A stretch of DNA of 64,000 nucleotides from Rhodanobacter sp. MP7CTX1 (GTDB lineage Bacteria; Pseudomonadota; Gammaproteobacteria; Xanthomonadales; Rhodanobacteraceae): contig NZ_JACHCN010000016.1 of the NCBI RefSeq assembly GCF_014205795.1, forward strand, positions 39,474-103,473, written 5' to 3'. This document shows, piece by piece, positions 1 to 8,319 of the stretch. A model generated the notes under the pieces. The model worked only from the letters and a program-made list of their open reading frames with translations, was not told where the DNA came from and did no database searches. Both the position numbers and the translations under genes were made by a program. The number at the start of each line of letters is the position of its first letter. The first letter of the stretch is position 1.

Positions 1-57
1 CGCGTACGCGTCGAGCGCCAGGGTTGCGAGCAGGGCAATCAGAACGAGGCGGATCAT
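1..57 (-). CDS. Secreted protein, N-terminal fragment (cut by window edge)
   Basis: Only the first 19 codons are inside the window, reading leftwards. They encode a typical signal peptide, MIRLVLIALLATLALDAYA: a short basic start, a hydrophobic core and an A-Y-A end that could be a signal peptidase I site. A good ribosome binding site (GGAGG, about 7 bases before the ATG) lies in the plus-strand bases 59-75. The mature protein is outside the window, so no function can be given. The 298 bases to its right, up to the hydrolase stop, hold no gene I can support. Confidence 0.55.
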   Translation of the reverse strand, partial: MIRLVLIALLATLALDAYA

Positions 58-355
58 GGGGATACCTCCAGCGGTGCGAGGAGTGCATCCCTGCTTGTGG
101 GCTCACGATCGGATTTTACCGCTCTACTGCGTCGGTAAGCACGATTCACTGGCCTGTTTGCGGGCCAATCGATGCGTGAACCGACCTTTAACTGGACATT
201 TACGGTTGCCGCGAAAACGATCTTGTGGGGCAGGTCGAATGACGTGTTGAGCTGGAGCGTGAAGACAGGATCGGGTTGCATCGGCGCCTTCCGACACTGA
301 GATCTCAATGCAAAAAACAGGCGTTTGTTTCGCAGCGCACTTCGGCCGCATCGAA

Positions 356-1426
356 TCAGTCGACCGCTCGCTTGGCAATTTCGGCCACGAACGCATCCGA
401 GTCCGTCGCTCCAGTATTGCCAAGAATAATGATCGTGATGTCTTGATCGAGGACGTGGAAAAACTGGCTTTGGGCGCCCATGATCGCGCCGGGCCTTTTT
501 ACCACCGGGTGTTTCTTTCCCTTCAAGGTCGTGTCGTACGACCATAGTCCATAGCCATAGTCGTCCAGCCCGGGCTTGATCAAGAGGTCGAGCGTTGCCT
601 GCTTGATCAGCTTCAGGCCGAAAAGGGCGTTGGAGAATTTCATGAGGTCGTTGGTGGTTGAGTACATCGCCCCGGCGGCGTACCAGTTCTCGGGATACGC
701 TGGCAGATCATTGGACAAAACCTTGCGATCGTCGCGATAAAAATACGTGTCAGCCAGGCTGTTGATGATGTCGCCCTGATGCAGCAGGCCGCTGTCATTC
801 ATCTTCAGGGGCCGAAGGATTTTCTCCTTGAGGACCTGCTCATACGGTTCGCCGTAGAGATGCTCGATGATTTTTCCCAGCACGACGTAATCGGCATTGT
901 TGTAGTTGAACACTTTGCCGGGAACGCTGATGAGAGGACCGCTGGAATACTTCGTCAGCAGCTGATCGCTGGTGTGGGGCATCTGGTAGACGGGGATGCC
1001 ATCACGAATGGCGGTGGCTTGATCGGAGATCCCGTCGAAACTCGGCAGGCCAGACGTGTGATTGAGCAACTGCTGGATGGAAACCTTGTTCCCGGCTTCG
1101 CCTGCGTAGTCGGGTAGGTAGGTCCGAATCGGCTTGCCAAGATCAAGCTTGCCCTGCTCATGAAGCTGCAGGATCAACACCGATGTGAACAGCTTGGTGA
1201 TGGACGCGATCTTGTATCGGGTGTGTTGGGTGTTGGGAACTTCAAAGGGAATGTTGGCCAGCCCAAAGCTTTTGGCGTAGCGGATATCACCGTGCTGCTC
1301 GATCAGAATCGAGCCGTTGAAATGGTGCTCCTTTGCATACGTGCCGATAAACCCATCCAACGCCGTTGATTGGGCAAGTACGCCCAGGGAGAGGAGCAAC
1401 GCGACAATCAGAATGAGAAGTTTCAT
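356..1426 (-). CDS. Serine hydrolase, beta-lactamase/class C (AmpC-like) family
   Basis: Exported serine hydrolase of the beta-lactamase-like (penicillin-binding protein/esterase) superfamily, 356 residues. A signal peptide (MKLLILIVALLLSLGVLAQS) is followed by the domain. The SxxK motif is S75-I-T-K78 and the second motif is Y175-N-N. The third, usually H-x-G or K-T-G, is not clear: the C-terminal region shows K-R-P-G-A-I-M-G. Family members include D-aminopeptidases, esterases and PBP4*-like proteins, so the substrate is unknown. I chose the ATG at 1426 rather than the longer ORF start at 1462 because it puts the signal peptide at the N-terminus. Confidence 0.85.
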   Translation of the reverse strand: MKLLILIVALLLSLGVLAQSTALDGFIGTYAKEHHFNGSILIEQHGDIRYAKSFGLANIPFEVPNTQHTRYKIASITKLFTSVLILQLHEQGKLDLGKPIRTYLPDYAGEAGNKVSIQQLLNHTSGLPSFDGISDQATAIRDGIPVYQMPHTSDQLLTKYSSGPLISVPGKVFNYNNADYVVLGKIIEHLYGEPYEQVLKEKILRPLKMNDSGLLHQGDIINSLADTYFYRDDRKVLSNDLPAYPENWYAAGAMYSTTNDLMKFSNALFGLKLIKQATLDLLIKPGLDDYGYGLWSYDTTLKGKKHPVVKRPGAIMGAQSQFFHVLDQDITIIILGNTGATDSDAFVAEIAKRAVD

Positions 1427-1641
1427 GGGATACCCGGGCCTGGTCTGCAAAGTCGTATCCACGCAGCTTCAGCGCGCCAGGACGATGACGATCTTCATCG
1501 TCGCCTGTCTATGAAGGCGCGCATTGGCCGGTGTCCGCAGCTTTAGATACTGATGGTCATGCACCGGTTGCAATGGCTAGTTGTGCTGGCGTCGAGATTC
1601 ATGCGAAGGCGCGCACGGGCATGGGGGAGTGCGCTACGCTG

Positions 1642-1977
1642 ATGTCCATGGGCAACCAGCATCGGGGCATTGATATGCGCGCACCAGCGGGTTCGATCGT
1701 GGGGCTTTGCTCTGCCTCCGCCACCATGTGTGCCATGGGCATGGCGTTTCTCGGTTACTGGGGTGTGCACGAACCGGTGCCCTGGCATTGGACAGATCGC
1801 TTCGTCGTGTTTCTCGCATTCGCCAGTTTTGCAGCGCTCGGCTCGGTCGCCTGGATCGTCACCACGCCGGTTGCCGAAGAGGGCGCCGAGAGAGTAGTTG
1901 CTGCCAGGCGGGCGTTTGCCGTGGGCGTCGTCTCGATCTGGTTGGCCATTGTCATCGCCGTCATCGCGTCGCCCTGA
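1642..1977 (+). CDS. Small membrane protein, three predicted transmembrane segments
   Basis: I do not recognise the family. The 111-residue reading has three hydrophobic stretches separated by short charged loops, around residues 18-40, 50-75 and 90-110, so it is probably an inner-membrane protein. The frame opens further upstream with a GTG at 1531, but the added segment is not hydrophobic. The ATG at 1642 follows a purine-rich GGGGGAG about 11 bases upstream and is my preferred start. It lies between a serine hydrolase and a metal-efflux gene, both on the opposite strand, so it is probably its own transcription unit. Confidence 0.5.
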   Translation: MSMGNQHRGIDMRAPAGSIVGLCSASATMCAMGMAFLGYWGVHEPVPWHWTDRFVVFLAFASFAALGSVAWIVTTPVAEEGAERVVAARRAFAVGVVSIWLAIVIAVIASP

Positions 1978-2036
1978 TGCCGTTCGTGGGGTATCGCCCC
2001 TCGACTGCGTGAGGTGCCTTCGACCCATCGTGGCAA

Positions 2037-2945
2037 TCAGTCCGCGATATCCGGCTCGAAAAAACTCCAGCGCACGTCGTCGAACTGATCCTTCATGGCG
2101 CGCTCGACGATGTTGATCGCGTCGATCAGGTTGCGATCGCTGGTCGCCGGCATCATGCGTGCCTTCACCGCGACCATGACGTCGGGACCCATCTGCAAGG
2201 TAATCAAATTCAGTACTTCGGCGACTTCGGGACGATCGTTGAGGAAGCTGAGCAGTTCGGCGCGACGGCGCGGATCCACGCCCTGGCCGATCAGCAGTGC
2301 CTTCACTTCGATCGCCAGCAACACGGCCACGATGAGCAGCAGCGCGCCAATCACCATGGTGCCCAGCGCATCGAAGATCGGATTGCCGGTGAGCATGGTG
2401 CCGCCGATCGCCAGTGCGGCTACGCACAGGCCGAGCAGAGCGGCCAGGTCTTCACCGAAGATCACCAACAGTTCGCTGGAACGGGTTTCGCGGAACCATT
2501 GCCACAGGTTTTGCTCGCCGCGCACCTTGTTCACCTCGAGCATGCAGCCGCGCATCGAGATGCTCTCGGCGACGATGCCGAATGCCAGTACGCCGAGCGC
2601 CAGCCATGGCCATTTCAGCGGTTCCGGCGCGGTGAGTTTGTGAATGCCTTCATAGACCGAGAACATGCCGCCGACACTGAAAAGCAGCATCGCCACCAGG
2701 AACGACCAGAAATACAAGGCGCGGCCCCAGCCCAGCGGATATTCATCCGATGCGGGTCGTTTCGCCTGGCGCATACCGAGCAGCAACAGTCCCTGGTTGC
2801 CGCAGTCCGCGAGCGAGTGCACGGCTTCGGCCAGCATCGCGCCGGAGCCGGTGATGATCGCCGCAAAAAGCTTGGTGGCGAAAATCGCGAAGTTCGCGCC
2901 CAGCGCGAGCAGGATCGCCCTCAACGAATTGGCGTTACCGGACAT
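2037..2945 (-). CDS. Cation diffusion facilitator (CDF) family transporter
   Basis: Inner-membrane proton-coupled divalent metal exporter of the CDF family, 302 residues. About six membrane helices are visible, followed by a cytoplasmic ferredoxin-like domain from about residue 215. The TM2 motif reads A-E-A-V-H-S-L-A-D, with H and D conserved but Glu where many CDFs have Asp. TM5 carries G-E-D-L-A and F-D-A-L-G-T. The loop E-Y-P-L-G-W-G-R resembles the ZnT9/SLC30A9-like subgroup more than CzcD or FieF. Metal specificity cannot be read from the sequence. It diverges from the AraC gene at 3018. Confidence 0.88.
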   Translation of the reverse strand: MSGNANSLRAILLALGANFAIFATKLFAAIITGSGAMLAEAVHSLADCGNQGLLLLGMRQAKRPASDEYPLGWGRALYFWSFLVAMLLFSVGGMFSVYEGIHKLTAPEPLKWPWLALGVLAFGIVAESISMRGCMLEVNKVRGEQNLWQWFRETRSSELLVIFGEDLAALLGLCVAALAIGGTMLTGNPIFDALGTMVIGALLLIVAVLLAIEVKALLIGQGVDPRRRAELLSFLNDRPEVAEVLNLITLQMGPDVMVAVKARMMPATSDRNLIDAINIVERAMKDQFDDVRWSFFEPDIAD

Positions 2946-3017
2946 GTTTCATCCCCTCGGCAATGGCCTGTAGTGTAAGGCACCGAAAGAACTTTCGAGT
3001 CACGCCGTTGCTCAGTC

Positions 3018-3782
3018 ATGGCGTCCATGCCATGCGCGCTGCAAAATACGCGTATGACCCATCAGGAGTCTCTGCCGGCGCCAGCGTTGCAAACACTGGT
3101 AGCCGCTTACTGGTCCATCGATGGTGTCACCGACGGCACGTCGACGTCGCGGCGGGTTTTGCCCGATGGCTGTGCCGATCTGATCTGTGATTTCAGCGAG
3201 ACATCGCCGAGCATGCGCTGGGTTGGCACGATGACGCGCGCGATCGAGGTGCAGGTCGCAAGTTGCCGCAACCTTTTCGGCATCCGCTTTGCCTCGGGAG
3301 GTTTGTTTCCGCTGCTCGGTGCCCCGCTTTCACTGCTGACCGATGACAGCGCCGAGTTCGCTGCGTTGCCGGCGCGGGCGTGGTGTCCACCATGGAATCG
3401 ATGGTGTGAGGATCGCAGTTTCGCTGCACGTTGTGCACGGGCCGATGCGAGCCTTCTGGCCGTTTTGCCGCGACTGTCAGTCCCGTCGGCGATGTTGCTG
3501 ATCCAGCGTCTGCCGTATGCGCCGATGCTGCCGACGGTGTCCGCGCTGGCCGAGGACGCCGGTATGGGCCTGCGCACATTGCAACGGCATTTCATGGATC
3601 AGCTCGGCGTCAGTCCACGACAGCATCTGCGCTACCTCCGTTTCGAGCGCGCGCGGGAATTGCTACTAAGGCACGATCATCGGGCCGTCGATATTGCGAT
3701 GGCGGCGGGCTATAGCGATCAAGCGCATTTCGTGCGCGAGTTTCGGCGGTTTTCCGGGATCACGCCGGGACGCTGGCGCTGA
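3018..3782 (+). CDS. AraC family transcriptional regulator (DUF6597-type sensor domain)
   Basis: Transcription regulator of 254 residues. The N-terminal half has the pattern of the DUF6597 domain (V-L-P-D-G-C-A-D-L-I near residue 47), and the C-terminal 100 residues form the double helix-turn-helix AraC DNA-binding domain, with L-R-T-L-Q-R-H-F in the first HTH and a conserved I-A-M-A-A-G-Y-S-D-Q-A-H-F in the second. The start is uncertain: ATG at 3018 or 3054, neither with a clear ribosome binding site. It is divergent from the CDF transporter, which could be its target; this is inference from position only. Confidence 0.82.
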   Translation: MASMPCALQNTRMTHQESLPAPALQTLVAAYWSIDGVTDGTSTSRRVLPDGCADLICDFSETSPSMRWVGTMTRAIEVQVASCRNLFGIRFASGGLFPLLGAPLSLLTDDSAEFAALPARAWCPPWNRWCEDRSFAARCARADASLLAVLPRLSVPSAMLLIQRLPYAPMLPTVSALAEDAGMGLRTLQRHFMDQLGVSPRQHLRYLRFERARELLLRHDHRAVDIAMAAGYSDQAHFVREFRRFSGITPGRWR

Positions 3783-3850
3783 CGCGTTTGTTCAATACAG
3801 GGCAAGCCCGCTGGGGCATGATGGTGTTCTGACTGCCCAGGAGCGCTGCC

Positions 3851-4246
3851 ATGACGTCACCCGTTTGCCAAAAGGCCACGCCTGTCTTGTTTGTGGAAAC
3901 CATCGCGCCCAGTCTTGCGTTCTGGCGCGACCGCTTGGGCTTTGCGATCACCGCGGAAGTGCCAGGCGAGGATGGGCCGGTATTCGTGATACTCAGCGGC
4001 AATGGCATCGAGTTGATGCTGCAGACCACCGCCTCGCTGGCTGCCGACCCAAATGGGGCGGCGTTGGCATGGCGCGGCGACCGCAGCTGTCTGTTTATCG
4101 AGGTGGACAGTATCGACGCGCTTGCCCTCACGATGGAGGGATGCGAGATCGTGGCGCCGCGCCATGAGACGTTCTACGGTGCCACCGAGATCGGCTATCG
4201 CGAACCGGGTGGCCACTTCGTTACGTTCGCGCAGTTCCATCGCTGA
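3851..4246 (+). CDS. VOC family protein (glyoxalase/bleomycin resistance fold)
   Basis: Single-domain vicinal oxygen chelate protein of 131 residues with the expected paired beta-alpha-beta-beta-beta modules: V-L-F-V-E-T near residue 13 with the helix S-L-A-F-W-R-D-R-L-G-F after it, and a second module ending in E-P-G-G-H-F-V-T-F. Candidate metal ligands are E18 or its neighbours in module 1 and E/H residues in module 2. VOC proteins include glyoxalases, dioxygenases and antibiotic-binding proteins, so the substrate is not predicted. It follows the AraC gene by 68 bases and may be co-transcribed with it. Confidence 0.82.
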   Translation: MTSPVCQKATPVLFVETIAPSLAFWRDRLGFAITAEVPGEDGPVFVILSGNGIELMLQTTASLAADPNGAALAWRGDRSCLFIEVDSIDALALTMEGCEIVAPRHETFYGATEIGYREPGGHFVTFAQFHR

Positions 4247-4305
4247 GAGAATGGGCTGGTCGCGAGCGAGCCGGTCTTCGTAAAACCCGCAAAGAGTGCA
4301 CTCCT

Positions 4306-4818
4306 TCAGCGGATGCCGACGCCCACGCCCACGCCGAATTGAACGTTGTTGCGGCCTGCATTCATTTCCTTGGGTGTCCACACGTGGGATTGCGCCACGC
4401 TGACCAGCGGAAACACGTAGTTCGCTTCGCCGACCATGCCGACGCGGGTGCCGTTGAGTTTGCCGCTCATCGTCATCAGTGCACCGGCCGGGTAGTCGAG
4501 CGGCTCCACGTAGCCGGGCATCACGGCAATGAAGCGGCCGTTGCCGATGTCATTCAGCTGGGGTCGCTGCGAGGAGTCCAGCGGGTAGGCAAGCAGCTCG
4601 ATCTCGCTGTGGTTCGCGAACGTCGTGACCTGAACGATGCGTCCGCCCCAGATCACATCGCCGCCGGGATAGCGTTCAGGCGATTGCGCCACCAGTGCGG
4701 GTGGGGCGGTGATCGCATTGGGAGCGTTCTTGTAGATCGGTGCCGGCGCACAGGCGACCAGCACGAGGGCCAGCAGTGGGCAGAACAGGTGGCGCAAGGA
4801 GCAGGTGGCGATACGCAT
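4306..4818 (-). CDS. Slp family outer-membrane lipoprotein
   Basis: Lipoprotein of 170 residues. The N-terminus is a type II signal peptide with a lipobox L-V-A-C (Cys23), then a domain typical of the Slp/YeaY family of starvation- or stress-inducible outer-membrane lipoproteins: G-G-D-V-I-W-G-G-R-I near the start, E-L-L-A-Y-P-L-D in the middle and an aromatic tail V-W-T-P-K-E. The frame is open for another 500 bases upstream, but that part is antisense-like low-complexity sequence overlapping rlmJ; the ATG at 4818 gives the lipoprotein signal. It lies 112 bases downstream of rlmJ on the same strand. Confidence 0.85.
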   Translation of the reverse strand: MRIATCSLRHLFCPLLALVLVACAPAPIYKNAPNAITAPPALVAQSPERYPGGDVIWGGRIVQVTTFANHSEIELLAYPLDSSQRPQLNDIGNGRFIAVMPGYVEPLDYPAGALMTMSGKLNGTRVGMVGEANYVFPLVSVAQSHVWTPKEMNAGRNNVQFGVGVGVGIR

Positions 4819-4930
4819 GGTCGAACTCCGACAGATGAGTTGGAACAGGGTGGCCGCTGGTCGCGGAGACCCTGGCCGTGACCTTATGCTACAACCGGCG
4901 CGTGTCAGCAAATTGTGTTGCCTGTGCGCG

Positions 4931-6085
4931 TCAGCGTGGGCGACCGGGTCCGGTTTTGCGTGGCGGACGTGATGACGGTGAACGTGACGAAGGTGAACCC
5001 GACGTCGGACTGGAGGAAGTCGGGCCCGACGGGGGAGTCCGTGAAGAGGGAGTCCGCGAAGAAGATGCGCCTGAAGAAGGTGCACGCGATGAAGGCGCAC
5101 GCGAGGAAGGTGGTGCCGATGACGGCGCGCGCGGCGGAGGCGCGCGCGATGCCAGCAATCGCAAAGCCGCCAGGCGCGAAGGCGGCAGCGGACTGGGTGC
5201 GGGCGGTTCGGCACCTTCCTGCAACAGCCAGTCCAGCTTCCATTCGGCCGGTCGATCTTTTGACAGCAAGCGCGCCATCGCCTGCAGGGGTTCGCGCAGA
5301 GTGTCGTCAAGTTTCCACGGCGCATTCAGGATCACCATGCCGGAGCCATTCAGGCGCAGCGGCGAGTCGTCTGGATGCACCATCAATTCCGCGCGCAACA
5401 CACGCTTCGCACCGCAGCGTGACAGCCAGCGCAGGAACGGCTGCACCTGGCTGCGCAGCTTGATCGGATACCAGATCGCGTAGACCCCGGTGGGCCAGCG
5501 TTGCATCGATGCCTTGATAGCCTGTTCGATTCGCTTGTACTCGGCCTCCTGTGCCTCGTACGGGGGATCGATCAACACCAGGCCACGTTTTTCCTTCGGT
5601 GGCAGCAGTCCGCTCAACGCCTCGTAACCGTCACGCTGATGCACGTGGATGCGTGGATCGCGACGAAACAATTCATGCAGCAGCGTCGCTTCCTCTGGGT
5701 GCAACTCGCTCAGCTGGGCGCTATCTTCGGCGCGCATGGCGTTGGCGGCCTGCAACGGTGAGCCGGGATAAACCTTCAGGCCTTCTTCGTTGCCGGGCAC
5801 CGCAAGAATGCTGTCCAGCCAGCGGCGCAGCAGCGGCGGCAGGCTGCTGGCCTTGGCGGTGCTGCCATGCAGGTCGGGATACAGTAGCCGCGAGATGCCG
5901 TCCTTGAATTCACCGGTCTTGCCGGCTTCCCTGCTGTCCAGCGCGTAGCAGCCGCTGCCGGCATGGGTTTCGATCACGCAGAACGGTGTCGGCTTGCTCT
6001 GCATCGCCTCGATCAGCGCCAGCAGGACGGTGTGCTTGAGTACATCGGCAAAGTTGCCGGCGTGATAGGCGTGGCGATAATTCAT
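4931..6085 (-). CDS. rlmJ: 23S rRNA (adenine(2030)-N6)-methyltransferase RlmJ with long repetitive tail
   Basis: SAM-dependent methyltransferase that modifies A2030 of 23S rRNA in E. coli. The core (residues 1-290) matches the family along its whole length: the N-terminal M-N-Y-R-H-A-Y-H-A-G-N-F-A-D-V, E-T-H-A-G-S-G as the SAM-binding motif near residue 40, and the catalytic D173-P-P-Y. The family is usually about 280 residues. This protein has roughly 94 extra residues made of short Ser-Ser-Arg-Thr/Ala-Pro repeats, basic at the very end. The ATG at 6085 is the family start; the ORF could extend 16 codons further. Confidence 0.92.
   Translation of the reverse strand: MNYRHAYHAGNFADVLKHTVLLALIEAMQSKPTPFCVIETHAGSGCYALDSREAGKTGEFKDGISRLLYPDLHGSTAKASSLPPLLRRWLDSILAVPGNEEGLKVYPGSPLQAANAMRAEDSAQLSELHPEEATLLHELFRRDPRIHVHQRDGYEALSGLLPPKEKRGLVLIDPPYEAQEAEYKRIEQAIKASMQRWPTGVYAIWYPIKLRSQVQPFLRWLSRCGAKRVLRAELMVHPDDSPLRLNGSGMVILNAPWKLDDTLREPLQAMARLLSKDRPAEWKLDWLLQEGAEPPAPSPLPPSRLAALRLLASRAPPPRAPSSAPPSSRAPSSRAPSSGASSSRTPSSRTPPSGPTSSSPTSGSPSSRSPSSRPPRKTGPGRPR
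4934..5215 (-). repeat. Degenerate 9-15 bp tandem repeats coding the RlmJ tail
   Basis: The 3' part of rlmJ consists of degenerate repeats. On the plus strand they read as GAAG/GAGG-purine blocks (for example GGAGTCCGTGAAGAGGGAG near 5034). On the coding strand they give S-S-R-A-P, S-S-R-T-P and S-S-G units. The purine bias on one strand and the changing unit length suggest growth by replication slippage. The plus-strand frame in the same region is also open and would give an E-E-G-A-R repeat, which I treat as a shadow. Confidence 0.75.
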
Positions 6086-6192
6086 GGCAGGCACGGCGAG
6101 CAGGGTGGTCAAGTATAGACGTTGAGGGCCCAAGCCCCGTTGGAGCCTGCTCCAGAGTTGGCAAGGACGCCTTCTGGCCGTACGCTCGGCGC

Positions 6193-6540
6193 ATGTCCCT
6201 GCACCTTTTTCGCCGTCTGCGCCGTTGCCGCCTGCTGTTTGCGCTGGCCCTGTGCGCGTGGCTGGCGATGGGTAGCACGGCCTGGGCGAAGGCGGATTGT
6301 TGCGCGTCGGTCGGGATGCAAGGCATGGCGGCGATGCACGCGGGCGCCCCGATGCCCCATCCGCCCCATCATCCTTCGGATAGTTGCCAGTGCGCCTGCA
6401 GCCACATGACCGTCGATCTGTCGGCGGTGCAGGGGCTGGCGCCAGCGTCCATCATGCCCGGGCAGGCCGGCTGGCAGGCCGCGATCCAGGCGGCACCTCA
6501 GCCCGGTTACGCGCCCCCCTTGCGACCTCCGGCCACCTGA
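6193..6540 (+). CDS. copL: CopL family metal-binding regulatory protein
   Basis: Small exported protein of 115 residues just upstream of copA. A signal peptide (residues 1-32, ending S-T-A-W-A) precedes a region rich in potential copper ligands: C36-C37, several Met and His residues (M-P-H-P-P-H-H), and C65-x-C67-x-C69 followed by H71. In Xanthomonas, copL is the first gene of copLAB and is needed for copper-inducible expression of copAB; the gene order here is the same. How CopL acts is not settled. The ATG at 6193 has only a weak ribosome binding site. Confidence 0.85.
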   Translation: MSLHLFRRLRRCRLLFALALCAWLAMGSTAWAKADCCASVGMQGMAAMHAGAPMPHPPHHPSDSCQCACSHMTVDLSAVQGLAPASIMPGQAGWQAAIQAAPQPGYAPPLRPPAT

Positions 6541-6609
6541 TCCTTCGAGAGTCCACCGGCCGCCAGAGGCGGCTGTGCTGCGTCTGCGCTTTCACGAAGG
6601 AAAAGATCC

Positions 6610-8319
6610 ATGAACAGGCAAGACCCGCGCGGCTTCCAGTTGCCGCGCCGACGATTCGTGCAGGGACTGGCGTTGGGCGGCGTGGCTGCCGCGCTGGGCT
6701 TGCGCGGTGGCGAGCTGTTGGCGCAGCAGGCCGCACCGCGCGCTGAGTTGCGCGGCACCCATTTCGATTTGGCGATCGGCGAGCTCCCAGTCGATTTCAC
6801 CGGGCATCGCCGCATCGCCACCGTAGTGAACGGCCAGCTACCAGCCCCGCTGCTGCGCTGGCGACAGGGCGACACCGTCACCCTGCGCGTGCGCAATCAA
6901 CTGCCGGTGACCAGCTCGATCCATTGGCACGGCATCGTCCTGCCGGCCGACATGGATGGTGTGCCGGGGCTGAGCTTCGCCGGTATTCCACCCGGTGGCG
7001 AGTATCTGTACCGCTTCACCGTGAACCAGAGCGGCACCTACTGGTATCACAGTCATTCACGCTTTCAGGAGCAGACCGGGCTCTATGGGCCGATCGTGAT
7101 TGACCCCCGCGAGGGCGAGCGTCATCGCACCGAGCGTGACTACGTGGTGCTGCTCAATGACTGGAGCGACACGGATCCCGAACGCATCTACGCAAACCTC
7201 AAAAAGCAGAGCGACTACTACAACGTCGGCAAGCCCACCGTTGGGGACTTCCTGCAGGACGCCGGTAAACAGGGTGTGCGCGGCGCCATGGCCGAGCGGC
7301 GCATGTGGCAACAGATGCGGATGGATCCGAGCGATCTGGCCGATGTCTCTGCGATGACTTACACCTATCTGATGAATGGCCACGCGCCGGCTGGCAACTG
7401 GACCGGCCTGTTCGATGTCGGCGAAAAGGTAAGGTTGCGTTTCATCAACGGCGCGTCGATGACATTTTTTGACGTGCGTATTCCAGGCCTGAAAATGACC
7501 GTGGTGGCCGTCGACGGACAGGACGTGGAGCCGGTCAGCGTGGACGAGTTCCGCATCGGTACCGCCGAGGTTTATGACGTGATCGTCACGCCATCCGCCG
7601 ACCGTGCGTGGACGATTTTCGCGCAAAGCATGGATCGCAGCGGCTATGCCCGCGGCACACTGGCGCCGCGCATGGGCATGAGCGCCGACTTGCCGTCACC
7701 CGACCCCAGGGCATTGCTGACGGTGGGCGACATGATGGGAACGTCGATGTCGATGCCGGGCATGGCGGACATGAATCACGTGGCGACGGAGCATGCCGCC
7801 ATGCCGACACCCACGGCACCGCTGCCGACCGGCGTGGAAGCGGACATGCGCGTGCCGCGACCGCGCACCAGCCTCGACGATCCCGGTGTCGGCTTGCGCG
7901 ACAACGGTCGCCGCGTGTTGAGTTATGCGGACCTGCACACGCTCGATGCGCCGATCACGCCCCGAGTGGATCGTGAACTCACCTTGCACCTCACCGGCAA
8001 CATGCAACGCTACCTGTGGTCGTTCGACGCCACCCGCTTCTCCGAGGCGCCACCGTTGCGGCTGAAGTATGGTGAGCATGTGCGGGTCACCTTGATCAAC
8101 GACACGATGATGACCCACCCGATCCATCTGCATGGCATGTGGAGCGAGCTCGAGGATCCGCATGGCGAGTTCCAGCTGCGCAAGCACACCGTCGTCGTGC
8201 AGCCGGCGCAGCAGATCAGTTACCGCGTCAGCGCGGATGCGATGGGCCGATGGGCCTACCACTGCCATCTGCTCTACCACATGGAGGCGGGCATGTTCCG
8301 CGAGGTGGTGGTGGCATGA
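6610..8319 (+). CDS. copA: Copper resistance multicopper oxidase CopA
   Basis: Periplasmic multicopper oxidase of 569 residues that oxidises Cu(I) and/or sequesters copper. A Tat signal (R-R-R-F-V-Q-G, residues 13-19) leads into three cupredoxin domains. All four copper-binding motifs are present: H105-W-H-G, H147-S-H-S, H503-P-I-H-L-H-G, and H551-C-H with H557 and axial M562. A Met-rich insertion at about residues 355-400 (M-S-M-P-G-M-A-D-M) is typical of CopA and probably binds extra copper. It sits 69 bases after copL, and its stop overlaps the copB start. Confidence 0.95.
   Translation: MNRQDPRGFQLPRRRFVQGLALGGVAAALGLRGGELLAQQAAPRAELRGTHFDLAIGELPVDFTGHRRIATVVNGQLPAPLLRWRQGDTVTLRVRNQLPVTSSIHWHGIVLPADMDGVPGLSFAGIPPGGEYLYRFTVNQSGTYWYHSHSRFQEQTGLYGPIVIDPREGERHRTERDYVVLLNDWSDTDPERIYANLKKQSDYYNVGKPTVGDFLQDAGKQGVRGAMAERRMWQQMRMDPSDLADVSAMTYTYLMNGHAPAGNWTGLFDVGEKVRLRFINGASMTFFDVRIPGLKMTVVAVDGQDVEPVSVDEFRIGTAEVYDVIVTPSADRAWTIFAQSMDRSGYARGTLAPRMGMSADLPSPDPRALLTVGDMMGTSMSMPGMADMNHVATEHAAMPTPTAPLPTGVEADMRVPRPRTSLDDPGVGLRDNGRRVLSYADLHTLDAPITPRVDRELTLHLTGNMQRYLWSFDATRFSEAPPLRLKYGEHVRVTLINDTMMTHPIHLHGMWSELEDPHGEFQLRKHTVVVQPAQQISYRVSADAMGRWAYHCHLLYHMEAGMFREVVVA

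Noticed and set aside
4878..5483. Plus-strand ORF with E-E-G-A-R repeats opposite rlmJ
   Set aside because: The frame exists because of the repeat bias on the other strand; it has no start signal or domain, while rlmJ is a conserved gene there.
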